A DNA stretch of 11,698 nt from Streptosporangiaceae bacterium (GCA_030039095.1 JASHQP010000497.1:1-11698), one strand, 5' to 3'; shown: positions 1 to 6,486, counted from the first letter of the stretch. A program made the numbers and translations. Notes: a model not told the origin generated them from the letters alone.

Positions 1-287
1 GTGGTCACGGCCGTCCTCGCCGGCTGGCTCGGCCAGCCCGCCGAGCTCGGCCGCCGGGAGCGGGCGGGGGCGCAGGTAGTCGGTGGCGCGCCTGCGTGCG
101 ATCGACAGCGCCCACGCTCCAGGCTGCGGGCCGGGTCGTAGCGGGCCCGGGTCCGCCACAGATCGACGAACGAGGCTGGACGACGTCGTCCACGTCGTCG
201 GCTGGCACGAACCGCTGCAGCTAGCCGCGCAGGACAGGGGCGCAGCCTCGCGTAGCAGTCCGGCGTGGCCAGCGGGCCTCCGGTCAC
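1..287 (-). pseudogene. Decayed ECF (sigma-70 family) RNA polymerase sigma factor, partial
   Basis: Read on the minus strand from a GTG at 287, joining frames gives a typical ECF region 2. A start like VTGGPLATPDCYARLRP is followed by VLRG, a stop, LQRFVPADDVDDVVQ, then SFVDLWRTRARYDPARSL, then WALSIARRRATDYLRPRP and an Ala/Glu/Gly-rich linker that leaves the window. The DDVDDVVQ and FVDLW stretches are the conserved helix of sigma region 2.2, which contacts core polymerase. The lesions are a frameshift near 234-240, a TAG at 221-223 where Trp or Tyr would be expected, a one-base loss near 171-176, and another near 115-118. Region 4 would lie beyond the left edge. The gene is same-strand and downstream of the MerR/B12 regulator. 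Family identity is clear. Whether it is a true pseudogene or poor sequence at a contig end cannot be settled here, but nearby genes show no such errors. Confidence 0.75.
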
Positions 288-348
288 GGCCGTCCGCGCG
301 GTCACCGCCGCCACCGCCACTCGCGCCCGCGCCCCGGGGTGGCCGTGA

Positions 349-388
349 ATGTACCAACCGACGGCCTATAACCCGTCCTTTGGTACAT
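349..388. promoter_or_regulatory. 40-bp imperfect inverted repeat upstream of the sigma pseudogene
   Basis: The arms ATGTACCAA (349-357) and TTGGTACAT (380-388) are perfect complements. Inside them ACGG (361-364) pairs with CCGT (373-376), around an AT-rich core CTATAAC. It sits 62 bases upstream of the GTG of the decayed sigma gene and beyond the 3' end of the MerR gene. AT-rich arms without a T-run fit an operator or promoter region better than a terminator. The rest of 288-571 shows no convincing gene on either strand. Confidence 0.4.
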
Positions 389-571
389 CGATCGCCCGCT
401 TCCCCGCATAGCCCGCCCGATCGGCTGCTCAAAACTTATAGCCTCTGAGAAATCGCAGACGGGCAGCCGGAAAGCTGCGTCGAGGGTGGTCCGGCAGGGC
501 GCGAGGGCGGGAGGCCGGGCGGTGCTCCGGCGCAAGCGGGCTGGTGCGGGAGCGGGCTGCGAGGCCAGAGA

Positions 572-1540
572 TCAGGCCAGGCCGACGGCCTCACACGCCA
601 GCTGGACGGCCTCGGGCAGGCTGCCGACCGCACTGCCGCCCGGGGGCGTCTCCCGCCATCCGGGACCGGCGGTGAACAGCCGCAGCGGCGGGCGCTGCCT
701 GGCGATGCCAGCGAGCTTGGCAGGATCCCCGGTCGCCGTGGTCTGGGACCAGACGAACGCAGCAGCGGGGCCGATCCGTGAGATCGTGTTGGCGAGCGCG
801 GACGGCGGCACCCGCGCGCCAAGCATCGTCGTCCGTACGTCACGTTCCGCAAGCGCCGCGGCCAGCGCGTACAGCGGCAGGCTGTGCTCTTCTTCGTCGG
901 CGCACGCGAGCAGCACCGTTCGCGCGTTCAGTGGCTCGGCGAGCCTGCCCACCCGGGCTGACAGGGCGGCCAGCAGCTGGGCCGACAGCGGATGCTCCAC
1001 GTCGATGCAGGTGCCGTCCGCCGCGCTCCGCTCGCCCACCCCGGTCAGCACGGGCATGGCCAGGCGTTCCCAGGTGGTCACGACGCCGCCGGATCCCAGC
1101 GCGCGATCCAGCATCCCGGCGATCGCTCCGCCGTCGAGCGCAAGGGCGGCCCCCGCCAGGCGGCGCGCCCGCGGCAACTGGCCGGGCAGCGGCAGCGAGC
1201 GGCCGCCCGCGCCCCACGCCGCCAGGTCCGGTTCGGTGACGGGTGCATGCACCATCGATTCCGTGGCCGGCGCTGGTTCCGAAGCCAGGGCCGCACGAGC
1301 GGCGTCACCCGGCGGCATCCCGTCGAGAACGAGCCTGCGCATGTACTCGATCCGCGCGATATCCGCGGGCTGATACCGCCGATGGCCCCCTGCACTGCGG
1401 CCGCCCGGCCCGATGCCGTACCGGCGTTCCCAGTCACGCAGCGTGGCCGGCGCGACGCCGAGGCGGCGGGCCAGCGCGCCGATGCCGTAGCCCGGCTGTG
1501 ACCCTGGGCTGTCGGTCGTAGCCACCGGCGGCCGTCGCAT
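572..1540 (-). CDS. MerR-family regulator with cobalamin (B12)-binding-like sensor domain, CarH/LitR type
   Basis: This 322-residue DNA-binding regulator starts at the ATG at 1540, behind a strong GGAGGAG Shine-Dalgarno. An open frame continues far upstream, but only this start has a ribosome site and a family-like N-terminus. Residues 18-85 are the MerR winged helix: YGIGALARRLGVAPATLRDW, then RRYGIGP and GGHRRY. Residues about 125-200 resemble the four-helix cap of CarH. Residues about 207-320 look like the B12-binding Rossmann fold, with H219 in DEEEHSLP at the expected lower cobalt-ligand position (ExHxxG, here ending in P). In the W-x9-EH cap motif of CarH, E182-H183 are kept but the Trp is Ser172. 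Known relatives repress carotenoid and photolyase genes in the dark using adenosylcobalamin. Whether this one binds B12 or senses light is inference. It is divergent from an SDR gene and sits upstream of a dead ECF sigma gene. Confidence 0.85.
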   Translation of the reverse strand: MRRPPVATTDSPGSQPGYGIGALARRLGVAPATLRDWERRYGIGPGGRSAGGHRRYQPADIARIEYMRRLVLDGMPPGDAARAALASEPAPATESMVHAPVTEPDLAAWGAGGRSLPLPGQLPRARRLAGAALALDGGAIAGMLDRALGSGGVVTTWERLAMPVLTGVGERSAADGTCIDVEHPLSAQLLAALSARVGRLAEPLNARTVLLACADEEEHSLPLYALAAALAERDVRTTMLGARVPPSALANTISRIGPAAAFVWSQTTATGDPAKLAGIARQRPPLRLFTAGPGWRETPPGGSAVGSLPEAVQLACEAVGLA

Positions 1541-1570
1541 GATCTCCTCCTTGACGCGGACAACCTGTTC

Positions 1571-1601
1571 TTCGCAGCGAAAACCCGCCCCGGTTGCAAC
1601 C
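1571..1601. promoter_or_regulatory. Candidate operator pair between merR-type gene and SDR gene
   Basis: Two perfect palindromes lie in the 135-bp divergent intergenic region: TTCGCAGCGAA (1571-1581) and GGTTGCAACC (1592-1601). Their centres are about 20-21 bp apart, two helical turns, so dimers on both would face the same side. The position suits autoregulation by the MerR protein and joint control of the SDR gene. No binding-site consensus known to me is matched, so the role is inferred from symmetry and position. Confidence 0.35.
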
Positions 1602-1606
1602 ATCCG

Positions 1607-1649
1607 CCGGCCGCGGGGCCGTGCCGGCCGCGGGGCCGTGCCGGCCGCC
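1607..1649. repeat. 17-bp tandem repeat, about 2.5 copies
   Basis: The unit CCGGCCGCGGGGCCGTG occurs at 1607-1623 and 1624-1640 without change, then a partial copy CCGGCCGCC follows. It is pure GC and lies just upstream of the SDR start, so it occupies the spacer or upstream part of that promoter. A change in copy number by replication slippage would shift promoter geometry. No function can be read directly. Confidence 0.8.
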
Positions 1650-1662
1650 GGGACGGGGCTGG

Positions 1663-1676
1663 CACAATCCAAGGCA
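1663..1676 (+). promoter_or_regulatory. Possible leaderless promoter of the SDR gene
   Basis: CACAAT (1663-1668) is a -10-like hexamer ending 7 nt before the ATG at 1676. No usable Shine-Dalgarno lies in front of that ATG. The spacing places transcription start at or next to the start codon, as in leaderless actinobacterial mRNAs. The hexamer departs from TAnnnT and no clear -35 is visible, so support is weak. Confidence 0.25.
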
Positions 1677-2428
1677 TGCAGCGAGCAGCCGTCGTCACCG
1701 GAGCAAGCAGCGGGATCGGAGCGGCCACAGCGGTCAAGCTGGCGGACGCCGGGTACCAGGTCGTGCTGGCCGCCCGCAGGACCAGCCGCCTCGAGTCGGT
1801 CGCGGAGGAGATCACCAAACGCGGCGGCCAGGCCCAAGTTCACCATCTTGACGTCACCGACCGCCCAGCGGTCGATGAGTTCGCCGGATCGCTGGCGCGC
1901 TGCGACGTCTTCGTCGCCGTCGCGGGCGGGGCCATCGGCGCGGACACGGTCCAGGACTCGTCCGCGGCGGAATGGCTGACCATGTACGAGGTCAACGTGC
2001 TCGGCACGCTGCACATGACACAGGCGCTGCTGCCCAAGCTGGTGGCGAGCGGTGCGGGCACGATCGTCGTGCTCTCCTCGACCGCCGGCTTCGTCGCCTA
2101 CGAGGGCGGCGGCGGCTACGTCGCTGCCAAGCACGCCGAGCACGCGATCGCGGCCACGCTGCGCCTCGAGCTGTCCGGGCAGCCGGTCCGGGTCATCGAG
2201 ATCGCGCCGGGCATGGTCAAGACCGGGGAGTTTGCGCTCAATCGCTACCACGGCGACGCTGACAAGGCAGCCGCCGTCTACGCCGGCGTGGCCGAGCCGC
2301 TGACCGACGAGGACGTCGCGGACGCGATCGCCTGGACGGTGACCAGGCCGCAGCACGTCAACATCGACCTGATGGTCATGCGCCCGATCGCCCAGGCCGC
2401 CCAGCACAAGGTGCACAGAGAACTCTGA
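1676..2428 (+). CDS. Short-chain dehydrogenase/reductase (SDR), classical type
   Basis: This 250-residue NAD(P)-dependent oxidoreductase has the normal length of classical SDRs. TGASSGIG at 8-15 is the nucleotide-binding glycine motif. AARR at 32-35 suggests NADP(H), and LDVTD at 58-62 holds the conserved Asp. N107 (YEVNVLG), S134/S135 (VLSSTAG), Y148 and K152 (YVAAK) form the catalytic tetrad. PGMV follows at 178-181. The usual NNAG motif after strand 4 is replaced by VAVAGG (80-85), a departure from most relatives. The C-terminus, with LMVMRPIAQ, resembles the YdfG/serine dehydrogenase branch. The substrate cannot be told. The gene is divergent from the MerR/B12 regulator, and SDR genes are known members of light/B12-regulated loci in other bacteria, so control by that regulator is a reasonable inference. 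Confidence 0.9.
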   Translation: MQRAAVVTGASSGIGAATAVKLADAGYQVVLAARRTSRLESVAEEITKRGGQAQVHHLDVTDRPAVDEFAGSLARCDVFVAVAGGAIGADTVQDSSAAEWLTMYEVNVLGTLHMTQALLPKLVASGAGTIVVLSSTAGFVAYEGGGGYVAAKHAEHAIAATLRLELSGQPVRVIEIAPGMVKTGEFALNRYHGDADKAAAVYAGVAEPLTDEDVADAIAWTVTRPQHVNIDLMVMRPIAQAAQHKVHREL

Positions 2429-2514
2429 GCCGCGAACGGGCCGCACAGGTAGCTCTGAGCGGCAGGCAAGGTGAACGGCAGAAGCTCGGACCGCCGCAAT
2501 TATTATATTTCCAG

Positions 2515-2546
2515 TTGACTTCATAGGAATTTAATCGCACGATATT
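2515..2546 (+). promoter_or_regulatory. Promoter-like AT-rich island upstream of the ssuD remnant
   Basis: Bases about 2497-2550 are strikingly AT-rich for this genome. TTGACT (2515-2520) is a good -35. CACGAT (2538-2543) after 17 bp, or GATATT (2541-2546) after 20 bp, could serve as -10. On the other strand a perfect TATAAT lies at 2507-2502, without a matching -35. The plus-strand promoter would drive the ssuD remnant and then the FMN reductase. The rest of the 336-bp gap between the SDR and FMN reductase genes holds only the remnant at 2610-2699. Confidence 0.4.
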
Positions 2547-2609
2547 GCCTGTGAATTCCGGCCCCGCCCCGCTGATCCAGACCCCGCACAGCGAGGCGGG
2601 AGACTGCTC

Positions 2610-2699
2610 ATGAGCCTGCGGTTTCACTGGTTCCTGCCCACGTCCGGCGTGATGTGGCCGCCTCGCCCGATGACCGCACCCGCGTGCGCCCGTGCCTGA
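2610..2699 (+). pseudogene. N-terminal remnant of an SsuD-like LLM flavin-dependent monooxygenase
   Basis: An ATG at 2610, with GGGAG 7 nt upstream, opens a 29-codon frame beginning MSLRFHWFLPTSG. This closely matches the N-terminus of alkanesulfonate-monooxygenase-type luciferase-like enzymes (MSL-x-FHWFLPT-x-GD). Similarity then stops and the frame ends at the TGA at 2697-2699. One frame over, the sequence reads RDVAASPDD, so a frameshift directly after the motif is possible. The roughly 350 residues that should follow are absent, because the FMN reductase starts at 2765. A large internal deletion of a monooxygenase gene, leaving promoter, ribosome site and first codons, explains this best. 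The alternative is a short leader peptide that resembles SsuD by chance. Confidence 0.6.
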
Positions 2700-2764
2700 C
2701 GCACCGCCACCCGCCACCCGCCGCGCCCGCGCCAGCGAGCGCCCGGCCTGCCACAGGAGGAGCC

Positions 2765-3307
2765 TTGTCATTTGTCACCGTCGTCGGGAACCCCAGGCCA
2801 GCGTCGAGGACGCTGGCCGTGGCCACGGCGGCGGCCGGGGCGATCACCCAGGCCGCCGGGCTGGCCGGCAGCCCGCAGACCATCGACGTCTGCGTGCTCG
2901 CACGCCACCTGCTGCTGCCCGAGCCCTCACCGGCCGTCGAGGAGGCGCTCGACCAGGTGGCCCAGGCCGAGCTGCTGCTCGTGGCGAGCCCGACCTACAA
3001 GGGCACGTACACCGGGCTGCTGAAGGTGTTCCTTGACCGGCTGCCACACCGGGCGCTCGACCGGGCCGTGGCCCTGCCGCTGATGCTGATGGGCGTGCCC
3101 GACCACGCGCCCGCCGTGGACGCCCACCTCAGGCCGCTGCTGGTCGAGCTCGGCGCGGAGGTGCCAGTCCCCGGGCTCGCGGTGCTGGAACAGAACCTGG
3201 AACGGGTCGACGACGTGCTCCAGCCATGGGCGGAACTTGTGGCCGACGCGCTCGCGGCAAGCGGCGCGGCGCTCGCCTCCCGGACGCCGCTCGCTCAGGC
3301 CGTCTGA
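2765..3307 (+). CDS. NADPH-dependent FMN reductase (SsuE/MsuE-like flavodoxin fold)
   Basis: This 180-residue enzyme reduces FMN with NAD(P)H, supplying FMNH2 to a partner monooxygenase. The start is the TTG at 2765, chosen because AGGAGGAG (2755-2762) lies directly before it and the protein then begins MSFVTVVGNPRPASRT, the family N-terminus and FMN phosphate loop. An open frame reaches further upstream but is Pro/Ala-rich and unlike the family. SPTYKGTYTGLLKVFLDRLP (75-94) is the second flavin-binding loop of the SsuE/MsuE group. Length is normal. The likely partner gene just upstream survives only as a remnant, so this may be an orphan reductase. Its 3' end overlaps the convergent SIS gene by 13 bases, leaving no room for a terminator. 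Confidence 0.88.
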   Translation: MSFVTVVGNPRPASRTLAVATAAAGAITQAAGLAGSPQTIDVCVLARHLLLPEPSPAVEEALDQVAQAELLLVASPTYKGTYTGLLKVFLDRLPHRALDRAVALPLMLMGVPDHAPAVDAHLRPLLVELGAEVPVPGLAVLEQNLERVDDVLQPWAELVADALAASGAALASRTPLAQAV

Positions 3308-4341
3308 GTGACCTTGCTCAGGCCGCGCGGGTGGTCAGGGTCGAGACCGAGCCTGCGTGCCAGCGCCTCCGTGAGAAGCTGCCCCGGCACGATCAGCCCG
3401 AGCGGCGCCAGCCACTCCGGCAGCGCCGGGCCGGCCAGTGCGCGGGTGCACGCGGCGGCCAGGCGCCCGCCACCACCGATCCCGTAGGCCCGGGCTCCGA
3501 CCCCGGTGACCCGGCGGGCAAGGTCGACCGTGCCGCCCAGCGTCGGGCCGGAGTCCGCCGCGAGCACGATCGCCGGTGTCTGCGCGTCGACCACGGCGAT
3601 CGGCCCGTGCAGCAGGTCGGCGTAGGAAATGCCCATCGCGTGCAGATAGCACGCCTCCTTCAGCTTCAGCGCCAGCTCGAGCGCTGCCGCGTACGCGAAC
3701 CCGCGCCCGGACACAACCACCCCGCGGTCCTCGGAGAGCCCGGCGAGGATCGGCCCCAGCTCAGGCTGCGGCGTGGCCAGGATCGCCTCCACCTCGTCCG
3801 GGACGCCGCGCAGCTCCCCTGGGTCAAGGTCGGCCCCGAGGCCGATGGCGAGCACGGCGAGCGCGGCGAGCTGCGTGGTGAACGTCTTCGTCGCCGGGAC
3901 AGCGCGCTCCGTCCCCGCCCGGGTGACGAACGCGACGTCGGCGGCCTCGGCGAGCGGAGACCCCTCGCCGTTGGTGATTGCCAGCGTGGCGGCCCCGCAG
4001 TCGCGAGCCCACGTCAGCGTCTCCACGATCTCCTCGGTCCGCCCGGACTGGGAGAGCGCGACGGCGAGCACGCCGCCCAGGTCGACCCGGCTGTGGTAGG
4101 TGGTGGCGATCGACGGCGAGGCCAGGGTGGCAAGACGGCCAGCGTGCGCCTGGATCAGGTAGCTGCCGTAGACGGCCGCATTGTCCGAGGTCCCCCGGGC
4201 GATGAACAGGACCTGACGGGTGCCGGAGGCCAGCGCTGCCGCCTCGCCCGCGCAAGGCAGCAGCGCGTCGATCGTGGACCGGATCGCCGCGGGCTGCTCG
4301 CCGATCTCGGTCCACATGTGCGTGGTCTGCTGTCCGCTCAC
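3295..4341 (-). CDS. SIS-domain sugar-phosphate isomerase/deaminase, GlmS-like without glutaminase domain
   Basis: This 348-residue protein has two SIS domains (about 35-165 and 200-330) and lacks the N-terminal glutaminase of GlmS. Sugar-phosphate-binding motifs are RGTSDNAA (49-56), SQSGRTEEI (98-106) and ATKTFT (150-155). Catalytic-type motifs are ELALKLKEACYLHAMGISYA (222-241), with E229 at the GlmS catalytic Glu position, HGP (245-247), and the C-terminal LSKVTQTA, whose Lys matches the GlmS active-site lysine. Such proteins act as alternative glucosamine-6-phosphate deaminases (NagB-II) or as AgaS/FrlB-type enzymes. The GTG start at 4341 overlaps the nagA stop as GTGA, so translation is probably coupled. 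Following nagA, conversion of GlcN-6-P to fructose-6-P and ammonia is the most likely reaction. Substrate is inferred from context. Confidence 0.88.
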   Translation of the reverse strand: MSGQQTTHMWTEIGEQPAAIRSTIDALLPCAGEAAALASGTRQVLFIARGTSDNAAVYGSYLIQAHAGRLATLASPSIATTYHSRVDLGGVLAVALSQSGRTEEIVETLTWARDCGAATLAITNGEGSPLAEAADVAFVTRAGTERAVPATKTFTTQLAALAVLAIGLGADLDPGELRGVPDEVEAILATPQPELGPILAGLSEDRGVVVSGRGFAYAAALELALKLKEACYLHAMGISYADLLHGPIAVVDAQTPAIVLAADSGPTLGGTVDLARRVTGVGARAYGIGGGGRLAAACTRALAGPALPEWLAPLGLIVPGQLLTEALARRLGLDPDHPRGLSKVTQTA

Positions 4342-5513
4342 CCGAGTCCTCCGTCCAGTCCCTCCTGCGCAAACACCAGCTTGCCGCCGATCCAGGTTGC
4401 CCGCGTCCGCGTGTCGTCGCCAAGCCAGGCAAGGTCGGCGGCCGCGCCCGGCGCGATCCGGCCGATGTCGGGCCTGCCGATCAGGTCGGCGGGAACGCGG
4501 GTAGCGGAGCTGACCGCCTCGGCCAGCCCGATCCCGGCCGTCACCAGGTTCCCCACGGCGGCATCCATCCGCAGCCCCGAGCCGGCCAGGGTGCCGTCGC
4601 CGCGCACCGGAGGCTCGCCGTCACCCGGCGGCAGCTCGATGGGCTCGCCGCCGAGCTTGTAGCTGCCCGGCGGCATCCCGGCGCAGGCGGCCGCGTCGGT
4701 GACCGCACAGATCCGCCCGGGCGCCGCGCGGAAAGCCAGAACGCACACCTGCGCGCTGACGTGGTGCAGATCGGCGATCAGGCCACTGGTGAGGCACTCG
4801 TCGGTAAGCGCCTGGCCGACCACACCCGGTTCGCGATGGTGCATCGGGCGCTGGGCGTTGAACAGGTGCGTCACCATCCGGGCGCCGCGGTCGGCGGCCT
4901 CGGCGACCTGCCGCGCGGTCGCGTCGCTGTGGCCGACGCTGACCAGGATGCCCGCCTCGGCCAGCGTGGTGACGGCGGCCATGCCGCCGGGGCGTTCCGG
5001 CGCCAGCGTGACCAGCCGCAGCACCCCGCGTCCGGCGTCGAGCAGTTCGGCCACGGCATCGGCGGTCGGCTCGGTGATCCAGGCCTCGTTGTGCGCGCCC
5101 TTCCACGAGGGCGAGATGAACGGGCCCTCCACGTGCACGCCGAGCACCCGGGCCCCGGCATGCAGGCCCGGGATCAGCGCAGCCGCGGCACGCAGCCCCT
5201 CGGTGAGCACGCCGGGGGGCGCGGTCACGAACGTGGGCAGGAACGCGGTGGTCCCGGTCTGCGGCAGGCGTGTGGTGACCCTGGCCCAGCCGTCCGCGCC
5301 CGAGGTCAGGAACTCCTCGCCGAAGTACCCGTTGACCTGGAGGTCCACGAAACCGGGCAGCAGCGTGCCATCCGGCAGCGCGACGTCGGGGGTGCGTGGC
5401 GGGGCGCCCTGGCCCACCGTCGTGATCACTCCCCCGGCCGTCGCAACGTAGCCCGGAGCGACGATCGGGCTTCCGGCGGTGGCGGTGATCAGCCGCGGCG
5501 CGGAGATCAGCAT
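4338..5513 (-). CDS. nagA: N-acetylglucosamine-6-phosphate deacetylase
   Basis: This 391-residue amidohydrolase removes acetate from GlcNAc-6-P in the cytosol. PGFVDLQVNGYFG (53-65) is the NagA form of the first metal-site strand, with Q-x-N in place of HxH. HVEGPF (127-132) gives metal ligand E129. KGAH (138-141), VGHSDATA (H195), THLFNAQ (H216) and VTDAAACAG (catalytic D273) complete the site. GTLAGSGLRMDAAVGNLV (307-324) is also typical. LIADLHHV replaces the more usual LIADGHHV, with Leu for Gly. The start is the ATG at 5513, which gives the family N-terminus MLISAPRLITA; its ribosome site is weak and the open frame continues upstream. It lies 28 nt after the hydrolase stop and overlaps the SIS gene by 4 nt. 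The pair forms a GlcNAc (chitin or cell-wall sugar) catabolic unit. Confidence 0.93.
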   Translation of the reverse strand: MLISAPRLITATAGSPIVAPGYVATAGGVITTVGQGAPPRTPDVALPDGTLLPGFVDLQVNGYFGEEFLTSGADGWARVTTRLPQTGTTAFLPTFVTAPPGVLTEGLRAAAALIPGLHAGARVLGVHVEGPFISPSWKGAHNEAWITEPTADAVAELLDAGRGVLRLVTLAPERPGGMAAVTTLAEAGILVSVGHSDATARQVAEAADRGARMVTHLFNAQRPMHHREPGVVGQALTDECLTSGLIADLHHVSAQVCVLAFRAAPGRICAVTDAAACAGMPPGSYKLGGEPIELPPGDGEPPVRGDGTLAGSGLRMDAAVGNLVTAGIGLAEAVSSATRVPADLIGRPDIGRIAPGAAADLAWLGDDTRTRATWIGGKLVFAQEGLDGGLG

Positions 5514-5541
5514 CTCTGTCGTGGTCAGCGTGGCACCCGGT

Positions 5542-6486
5542 CTAACCGAAGGCCCGGGCCGGGCACCTGGCCGTGTCGAAGAGCTCCCGCATCTCCTTCG
5601 CGACAAGCCCGGGCCGCTCCATCATCGCGACGTGGCCCGTGCGCGAGAGCACCACCACCCGCGCGCCGCGGAACGAGCGCGCCGCGAGCGCCGCCATGGC
5701 CGGCCTGACCAGCCGGTCATGACTGCCGTAAACCGCCAGCGTCGGTGCCTTCACCCTGGCGGCGTCGTGCCACAGTGATCGCGGCCCGCGGCGCATGTAC
5801 TCGCCGACGAGGGCGCGCGCCGCAGCCAGCAGCACGGCGTCCGCGTACCCGAGCCCGTCCCGGCGAGTCAGTTCGGCGGCCTCCTCGGCCACGCGCTCGG
5901 GGTGCACCAGGCTCATGTCCGCATACACGTCCCTGGCCATCATCAGGGCCCTCTTCTCCGCCGGAACCCGCTCCGCCAGCCGGCTCAGCGCCCATGGGCC
6001 CACCCCGGGCGCGCACAGCAGGGTCAGCCGCATCGGCAGCAGACGGGGCCGCAGATCGGGCAGGGCGGGGGAGATCAAGGTAAGGGTCCGCACCAGGTCG
6101 GGCCGACGGGCCGCCAGCCGCACGCAGACGGCGCCGCCCAGTGAGTTGCCGGCCAGGTGCACCGGCCAGTGCCCGCGCGCGTCGATCAGGTCGCCGACGG
6201 CGGTCGCCATCGCGTCGATGGAGTAGTCGCCGCTCGCCGGGACCGGCGAGAATCCGAAACCGGGGAGGTCGACGGCCTCGCAAGCCAGCGCGGGCTGGTC
6301 CGGGCGGCCGGCCGGGGGCTTGCGCAGCAGATCCATCAGGTCGGTCCAGTTGGTCGCCGACCCTCCAAGCCCGTGGACGAAAAGCGCCGGCTCGGCGCCC
6401 CCGGATGCTGGCGCGCTGCGCACAAAGAGCTGACCGGCGCCTGCTGGGACGAGCTCCCCTGGCCACGCGGCGACCGGATCAGTCAT
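5542..6486 (-). CDS. Alpha/beta-hydrolase fold protein
   Basis: This 314-residue serine hydrolase has normal length for single-domain family members. HGLGGSATNW (38-47) supplies the oxyanion hole. GNSLGG (113-118) holds nucleophile S115. YGSHDRL (253-259) gives acid D257, and RTGHVAMMERP (282-292) gives H285. Residues about 145-230 form the helical lid. No signal peptide is seen, so it is probably cytosolic. The start is the ATG at 6486, in a leaderless-type context; upstream ATGs would add a Gly/Arg-rich stretch unlike the family. It precedes nagA by 28 nt on the same strand and could share its transcript, but a deesterification role in amino-sugar use is only a guess. The substrate is unknown. 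Confidence 0.88.
   Translation of the reverse strand: MTDPVAAWPGELVPAGAGQLFVRSAPASGGAEPALFVHGLGGSATNWTDLMDLLRKPPAGRPDQPALACEAVDLPGFGFSPVPASGDYSIDAMATAVGDLIDARGHWPVHLAGNSLGGAVCVRLAARRPDLVRTLTLISPALPDLRPRLLPMRLTLLCAPGVGPWALSRLAERVPAEKRALMMARDVYADMSLVHPERVAEEAAELTRRDGLGYADAVLLAAARALVGEYMRRGPRSLWHDAARVKAPTLAVYGSHDRLVRPAMAALAARSFRGARVVVLSRTGHVAMMERPGLVAKEMRELFDTARCPARAFG

Noticed and set aside
486..1373. Long plus-strand open frame (about 295 codons) opposite the MerR gene
   Set aside because: Its Arg/Ser/Ala/Pro-rich translation has no family resemblance. The opposite strand encodes a clear MerR protein, so it is a GC-rich shadow frame.
2423..2460. Direct repeat CTCTGAGC (2423-2430 and 2453-2460) after the SDR stop, considered as a terminator
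   Set aside because: It is a direct repeat, not an inverted one. The surrounding pairing is weak and no T-run follows.
1541..2524. Possible 328-residue N-terminal extension of the MerR protein
   Set aside because: The frame stays open because of high GC, but the extension is antisense to the SDR gene and the ATG at 1540 has a strong ribosome site and the family N-terminus.
3226..4662. Plus-strand open frame of about 478 codons opposite the SIS and nagA genes
   Set aside because: Low-complexity Arg/Gly/Ala-rich translation, antisense to two clear enzymes.
5536..5550. DasR (dre)-like site just upstream of nagA: GGTCTAACC on the plus strand
   Set aside because: It recalls the TGGTCTAGACCA dre consensus expected at GlcNAc genes, but the centre lacks one base so the half-sites are misphased, and it contains the hydrolase stop codon. 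Too weak to call.
4761..5708. Plus-strand open frame opposite nagA
   Set aside because: No recognisable motif. It is antisense to a well-conserved deacetylase with all metal ligands.
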